A DNA stretch of 11,871 nucleotides, taken from the NCBI GenBank assembly GCA_003024985.2, contig PXIH01S0006539.1. One strand, 5' to 3'. Positions 7,500 through 11,871 of this stretch are shown here, piece by piece (position 1 is the stretch's first letter; every line of letters begins with the position of its first letter). The DNA is from Euperipatoides rowelli (taxonomy: Eukaryota; Onychophora; Udeonychophora; Euonychophora; Peripatopsidae). The position numbers and the translations under genes are program-made. A model generated the notes under the pieces. It saw nothing but the letters and a program-made list of their open reading frames with translations, ran no database searches and was not told where the DNA came from.

Positions 7500-8220
7500 A
7501 ATTTATGCTGGGGTTGTTGATTCACACTTGAGTTGTTGGTTTACGCTGGCGTTGTGGGTTTATGCTGTAATTGTTGATTTATGCTGGGGTTGTTGATTTA
7601 TGATAAGGTTGATTTACGCTAGGGTTGTTGATTTATGCTGGAGTTATTGATTTACACTAGGGCTGTTTATTTTTGCTGGGTTGATTTACATAGGGGTTGT
7701 TGATTTACATGAGATTTATTAATTTACACTGGGGTTGTTGATTTACACTGGGGTTGTTGATTTACACTGGGGTTGTTGATTTATGCTGGGGTTGTTGTTT
7801 TACGCTGAAATTGTTGATTTACACTGGGGTTGTTGAATTTTTCTGGGGTTGATTTATGTCGGGGTTGATTTATGCCGGGGTTGTTGATTTACACCGGGGT
7901 TGTTGATTTACGCTGAAGTTGTTAATTTACACTGAGGTTGTTGAATTTTGCTGGGGGTTGGTTTATGCCGGGGTTGTTGATTTACACTGGGGTTGTTGAT
8001 TTACGCTAAAGTTGTTGATTTCACTGGGGTTGTTGATTTTTGCTGGTGTTGATTTATGCTGGGGTTGTTGATTTACACTGGGGTTGTGGATTTACACTGG
8101 GGTTGTTAATTTACACTGGGATTGTTGATTTACCCTGGGGTTGTTGATTTACGTTAGTTTGTTGATTTCCGATGGGGTTGTTGATTTATGCTGGGGTTGT
8201 TGATTTACATTGTGGTTGTA
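7500..8220 (+). repeat. Minisatellite, about 39 units of 19 bp
   Basis: The commonest unit is TTTACACTGGGGTTGTTGA. I count 39 units by eye. Most are 19 bp; at least five lose TTG and read GGTTGA (16 bp). The plus strand is strongly G/T-biased, with a GGGG run in most units. Variation is concentrated at one dinucleotide: CA in 16 units, TG in 14, CG in 7 and other in 2. A second position varies between CTGG and CCGG. A five-unit higher-order pattern of about 92 bp is visible at about 7837-8130. The unit length is not a multiple of three and each frame meets stops, so the array is not coding. It starts with TTATGCTGGGG near 7502 and ends at GGTTGTA near 8220. Confidence 0.97.
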
Positions 8221-8231
8221 TTCTTGGAAAT

Positions 8232-8246
8232 CAGCATGTAAATCAA
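8232..8246 (-). repeat. Single minisatellite unit in inverted orientation
   Basis: CAGCATGTAAATCAA is the inverse complement of TTGATTTACATGCTG, which joins the end of one array unit to the start of the next. It lies 12 bp beyond the array. Two weaker inverse matches lie at about 8643-8671 (CGTGTAAATTAA and CCGTATAAATCAA). Confidence 0.5.
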
Positions 8247-9058
8247 AAATATTTAAGTCAAACAAAATTTGGGAATGCTAAAGGTTAGAGGAAGTGATGT
8301 AAACATAAATATAATTTTTTATTCTACTCATTATTATTAACTTCTTGTTGGGTTAATTTGCTAAAGGTTTTTCTATAGTGGTTTGTATTAACAGAGGCAT
8401 AACTTGTATTCATAAAAATAAAAACATTCCCATAAAGAATTTAAATCAATTTTCATAAATGAATTAATTAATTTCTCTCAGACTGTCATAACATGAACAA
8501 AGATCTAGAAGTTCAATTACTTTCTTATTTATGATAGCTTTTCATTGCCTAATTTTTATTCTAATATACAGTATATATTTTTACAGACCCACGTTGTGTC
8601 AACTAAATGACTGTAATATTGAGAAGTGGCAGTAATTCTTAAATCGTGTAAATTAAATCCGTATAAATCAAGAATTATCTCTAATGTGAAAAAAAAAAGT
8701 TTAATTAGCATTGAAATCTCATTGAATTTATTGGAAACAGTTACTTCAGTTGAATTTTAATAAATGCATTAATTGAAATATGAAGATTTATCCTGGTGAC
8801 CAATTTTTAATCCAAAATATAGCTCATATGACTTCTTAACCATTGCAGTAAAATTTATTTTTTGGGATTTAAAAGTTTACCACATTATAGCAAAAATTGT
8901 TTGGCTGATTGACACAAGCACTTGGTATTGCAAAAAATAAATCACTGTGAAAAACAAATAATAATTCTAAAACTACTGTAGGCTATATCACTTCACTAAA
9001 CAATTCAAGTTATGCTCACTGTACAAGATCTACAACACTACTGACAGTTCTGGTCATG
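8247..9058. other. AT-rich spacer without a gene
   Basis: Homopolymer-rich and full of stops. Apart from the faint inverted array units near 8643-8671 I see no repeat, RNA gene or coding signal. Confidence 0.65.
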
Positions 9059-9352
9059 AGCGCCTAGAACGTGACCAACATGTCCCATTTACCGTATTAA
9101 TAGCAGCCAATTTTTTTTAATTCACATGCCTAATCTTACCCTTATTCTGAACCCTAACTCCTACTACATATTAAACCCACTATGCCCCAATCCTATGACG
9201 ATGAAGGGGTGAAATAGTCCTTTTTTGATCGATTTTGATAATTTAGAGCTATTTCCGGCCATTTGTCCTATATGCCTGAAATAGATGCACAGATGTTAAA
9301 AACGTGGTAAAATGGGACAAGTTAACATCCGCTTTCGTTAGCTTTTAGGTAC
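9059..9352 (+). mobile_element. MITE-like element, copy 1 of an inverted pair
   Basis: The ends are inverse to each other: AACATGTCCCATTTACC near 9078-9094 against GGTAAAATGGGACAAGTTAA near 9306-9325, with a looser match outward through CCTA/TAGG. The body is closely related to the minus strand of 9672-9978. Shared blocks are TAGCAGC, CCTAATCTTAC, GAACCCTAACTCC, TATTAAACCCACTATGCCCC, GAAGGG-TGAA, TTTCCGG, GAAATAGATG and AAAA-GTGGTAAA. There is no coding frame. No target duplication is obvious, so the exact ends may be a few bases off and the superfamily is undetermined. An inner TAGCAGC/GCTGCTA pair (9101 and 9910) joins the two copies as a larger foldback. Confidence 0.7.
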
Positions 9353-9671
9353 TCCTTGTCTGGTCTAAGTTAATTACATGGATTGCATGGACATGTGAAA
9401 TCTTTCAGCCTGTACTATCTTGCAGCAGATAGCTCTTGTATATACCCAGCATGCTTAAACATAAATCACATAGGCTATTTATTGAGATTATAATGATTAT
9501 TAGTGCATAAACCTTTTCAAAAAAACAATACTCTCCGAATATATTTTTTTATTAACAAAATGTTAGTTCTAGTATATTATATGTTAGAATGCTTTACCAC
9601 ACGAATAAATTATTTGGATGACTTAGTAAATATCCAACTGTTGAAAATTTTTACAGTCTTTCATTGTAATG
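9353..9671. other. Spacer between the inverted copies
   Basis: About 320 bp that would form the loop if the two flanking copies paired. Nothing here resembles the copies. A 60-codon frame at 9503-9685 crosses into copy 2 and is not credible as a gene. Confidence 0.6.
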
Positions 9672-9978
9672 AAAGAAGCACCTAGAAATGGATGCAATTA
9701 TCAACATTTACCACATTTTTTACTTTTGCACATCTATTTCTGTCATTACGGTACGGCTGACCGGAAATTGGGTCAAATTTATCGAATTCAGCCCTTCATC
9801 ATCGTCATCATCATCATAGGTTTGGGGCATAGTGGGTTTAATACATTGTTGGAGTTAGGGTTCATGGTTATTGTAAGATTAGGAATATAAATTAAAAAAT
9901 AATGCTGCTAGACATTTGATCATGTGACTAAAATGTTGATAATTACATCCCGTTTATAGGCATGCGTGACGTGACGAC
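9672..9978 (-). mobile_element. MITE-like element, copy 2 of an inverted pair
   Basis: The ends are inverse to each other: GGATGCAATTATCAACATTT at 9690-9709 against AAATGTTGATAATTACATCC near 9932-9951, continuing outward through CCTAGAAA/TTTATAGG. Read on the minus strand the body follows copy 1 block by block (see 9059-9352). It differs by small indels, including an expanded ATC/GAT triplet run at 9796-9817 where copy 1 has only GACGATGAAG. The 73-codon frame at 9669-9890 lies wholly inside this repeat and is not a gene. By eye the two copies match at perhaps three quarters of aligned positions, so they are old or separate insertions of one family. Confidence 0.7.
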
Positions 9979-10202
9979 CTGTTTGCTAGAGAAATTTCAT
10001 TAAAATTGCCACATATATTGAATATCCAGTTGGCAAGACTTCATTTTAATGCACATATTTACAACATTTAGGACATCTTGTTGGTAGCTAATTAATCAAA
10101 AGCTAATTAAGTGCATATTCAAATAGCGTTTTTTAAATAAATTAAAATACTGGTCAATGTGCAAGGAATAAAAATACTATTGTCTGAGTTGCAAACTTAA
10201 CA
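9979..10202. other. AT-rich spacer without a gene
   Basis: I see nothing beyond AT-rich sequence with two copies of AGCTAATTAA at 10088-10109. Confidence 0.6.
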
Positions 10203-10305
10203 GCACGGATACCTCCCAAAACAAGTCATCATATATAACAATGATTATTTTTACATTATTTCCATCAGCCAAATTGTCAATGGTTGTTTCTGGAGTAATC
10301 CGTGC
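10203..10305. other. Compact imperfect stem-loop, miRNA-like or tiny MITE
   Basis: GCACGGAT (10203-10210) pairs with ATCCGTGC (10298-10305). After a 2+2 mismatch, CTCC pairs with GGAG; after another 2+2 mismatch, AAACAA pairs with TTGTTT. This gives 18 Watson-Crick pairs in a 22-bp stem with two small symmetric internal loops and a loop of about 59 bases. The size and the symmetric mismatches resemble a microRNA precursor, though the loop is long for an animal one. A solo 103-bp MITE is the alternative; no flanking duplication is seen. Either strand could fold. Confidence 0.45.
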
Positions 10306-10601
10306 ACATAATTTTGCTACACAGACACTAGTGTAAAAATAATGTTTTATAAGATCTTCTTTCGTTTAATGGTATTAATCTTAAGAATACATTAAAACGA
10401 CTCTTTTAAAAAAACCCATTGCCAAATCGAAACATTCTCTTTTTCTATTGAAAACTTTTACATTTCAACTATAAAAGAATATTTAAGTGTTTAACTCCAT
10501 CTATTGTTCATTACATGTTAAAAGTAATTTCCCATCTTCTAGTAAAATTTATAATTTGTTTATTAAAATAAAAATGGTGAAAGTTTTGTTGTATTTTAAT
10601 C

Positions 10602-10630
10602 TTCTAAAGGAGATATTTTTTCCTTTAGAA
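10602..10630. other. Perfect 10-bp hairpin
   Basis: TTCTAAAGGA (10602-10611) and TCCTTTAGAA (10621-10630) are exact inverse complements around a nine-base loop, GATATTTTT. It does not match the histone-mRNA stem-loop or any RNA element I know. It is the longest uninterrupted short-loop stem I found in the window. Confidence 0.7.
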
Positions 10631-11065
10631 TGATAATACAAGCTTTCGGATGTGTTTGCAAACGGTAAAGCCTTTGGAAAATAATCTTATTTATAAAAGA
10701 AAAGAAGAAAAAAAATAAACCTAAGATATATATATAGATATATTTTCCTTTTTGAGTGTAAAAGTTGAGGAAATAAAGTTCACAAGGCTTTTATTATAGT
10801 AGGTTTCTGTTCTCTTGGCGTTTTTTTTTTTACCTTGGGATATTCTTTATAAAGATTTTTTAGTTCATTCTTTAAATTCGTGCTTTGTGTTAAGGAACTT
10901 GATTTATTAAAGAATAGAGATTTGGAAGAAAATGTACTTTTTGAAGTCATTATGCATTGTATAAAAAGCCACGCATGTCATAATTGGAATATTAATCATG
11001 AATTTTTGTTAAGTTTTAAATAAAAGTCATTTTAATTACAAAATACAGATACTTTATTAAAATGC

Positions 11066-11089
11066 TTTATTTATTTATTTATTTATTTT
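11066..11089. repeat. TTTA microsatellite, five units
   Basis: Five perfect TTTA units followed by TTTT. An ordinary simple repeat, useful only as a potential length polymorphism. Confidence 0.95.
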
Positions 11090-11611
11090 CACATATTTTT
11101 AAATTAAAGAAATCTGTGACTTCTCCACTTATTTCTTCTAAGTGTTTTTTAAAACTATTAGAAAAAAAGATCTTCATTTACTAACTAATTTTTCTGATAA
11201 TGGTTGAAATTACAGACAGTTATTTTCAATTTGTCTAGCCAAATAATTGTTTTAATCAACTTATTTTACATTAAAAGTCATTGAATCTGTTATTTCTGGT
11301 GCCAGTTCAATATATAAATGTATATATGCTATATAAAGTCCTTTTTTTTAAAAAATTTTGCCATAGCTTAATATGTGTCTGTGTACATTTATTTCATGTT
11401 ATTGGAAATTAATGTAACATGAAAAGCGAATCATTTACATTAGTTAAAAAAGCTGGTTAAATGTCTTGGAAGACAATAGCAATTTTTATAAATAAGTAGT
11501 TTTTTTATTAAGTGGAGAGTAATTGCCTGGCAAATAGCTTTTATTAATATTAATTTTGAAAACATTTTATTCAATTTAATGTATTTCTATTTTAATAATG
11601 TGTGTCTTCAA

Positions 11612-11635
11612 GGGGTGGGGGGCAGTCTCCACCCC
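11612..11635. other. GGGGTGG/CCACCCC hairpin
   Basis: GGGGTGG (11612-11618) pairs with CCACCCC (11629-11635) around a loop of about ten bases. It sits at the start of the duplication at 11626-11835 and is far more GC-rich than its surroundings. It may be the remnant of a repeat end. Confidence 0.6.
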
Positions 11636-11835
11636 CTCCTGGAAAAATTAGATCAACCAAAAATGTAGATATTTAATATAAAGTTGGCTATGTTAATAAT
11701 ATTAGAAGTGTGAAGTATCAAATCTCACCCCCCCCCCCTTCCTTGGATAAATTATCCCAACCAAAAATAATTGTAGGTATTTAATATAAAGTTGTCCATC
11801 TTTAATATAATTACAAGTATGAAGTATTGATTAAT
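11626..11835. repeat. Tandem duplication of a ~100-bp unit with a variable C-run
   Basis: Copy 1 is about 11626-11720 and copy 2 about 11723-11835. Both read TCTC-A-CCCCC, then CCT-GG, ATTA, CAACCAAAAAT, GTAG-TATTTAATATAAAGTTG (ATTTAATATAAAGTTG starts at 11671 and 11779), TTAATA-ATTA, and AAGTRTGAAGTAT. The C-run is five bases in copy 1 and eleven in copy 2 (11728-11738). Differences are mostly small indels. Confidence 0.88.
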
Positions 11836-11871
11836 GGTTATCAAAATGTCCATACAATAAAAAAAAAAATG

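Larger units (their letters stand above)
10306..11625. other. Long AT-rich spacer without a gene
   Basis: About 1.3 kb with no credible coding frame. It contains a 10-bp palindrome ACACTAGTGT (10325-10334), the hairpin at 10602-10630, an ATATAT stretch at 10725-10745 and a TTTA run at 11066-11089. TATATAAAG at 11330-11338 looks like a TATA box but has no other promoter signal near it. Confidence 0.65.

Noticed and set aside
7500-8220. Minisatellite as a CRISPR array, telomere or coding repeat
   Set aside because: The units are contiguous without unique spacers, do not match a telomere motif, and 19/16-bp units with stops cannot encode a repeat protein.
7500-8220. Strong G-quadruplex array in the minisatellite
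   Set aside because: GGGG runs are about 15 bases apart, too far for a stable compact quadruplex, and many units break the run.
9503-9890. Two overlapping short open frames, 60 and 73 codons
   Set aside because: They lie in the spacer and in the inverted MITE copy; the repeat explains the sequence.
11330-11338. TATA box (TATATAAAG)
   Set aside because: Such strings are expected often in this composition and no initiator, downstream frame or other promoter signal is present.

Overview
The window looks like A+T-rich, non-coding nuclear DNA from an animal, most likely an invertebrate. I infer this from the composition (roughly 70% A+T by eye), long homopolymer runs, scattered short foldback DNA transposons, a minisatellite and the absence of any gene-sized reading frame on either strand. 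I cannot name the species. Seven isolated N bases at 1774-1792 suggest unresolved base calls, not a scaffold gap. I find no intact protein gene, no tRNA or rRNA gene, no CRISPR array and no bacterial-type operon. The few 60-98-codon open frames are low-complexity, unrelated to any family I recognise, and several lie inside repeats.

Layout. 1-857 is AT-rich spacer with a G-rich hairpin loop and a 15-base G run. 858-1348 is a terminal-inverted-repeat (TIR) element that still carries a broken start of a Myb/SANT-like DNA-binding protein, which points to the PIF/Harbinger group. 1351-1442 is a short stretch that seems related to that element. 1443-2058 is a second element, flanked by TTAA and starting TTAAAGG, like the T2/Kolobok MITEs. 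From 2059 to about 7500 the DNA is spacer broken by partial tandem duplications (3107-3377, 4081-4238, 4813-4869, 6533-6710) and a possible small hAT-like element (3512-3672). 7500-8220 is a minisatellite of about 39 units of 19 bp. 9059-9978 holds two related MITE-like elements in opposite orientation. 10203-10305 is a compact imperfect stem-loop. The last 250 bp are a tandem duplication of about 100 bp with a variable C-run.

No genes here work together. The window reads as intergenic or deep intronic DNA shaped by DNA-transposon insertion and repeated local duplication of about 90-108 bp. The most informative signals are the Myb/SANT remnant, which helps classify its element; the CG/TG/CA substitution pattern in the minisatellite, which looks like decay of methylated CpG; the nested five-unit higher-order repeat in the same array; and the miRNA-like stem at 10203-10305.
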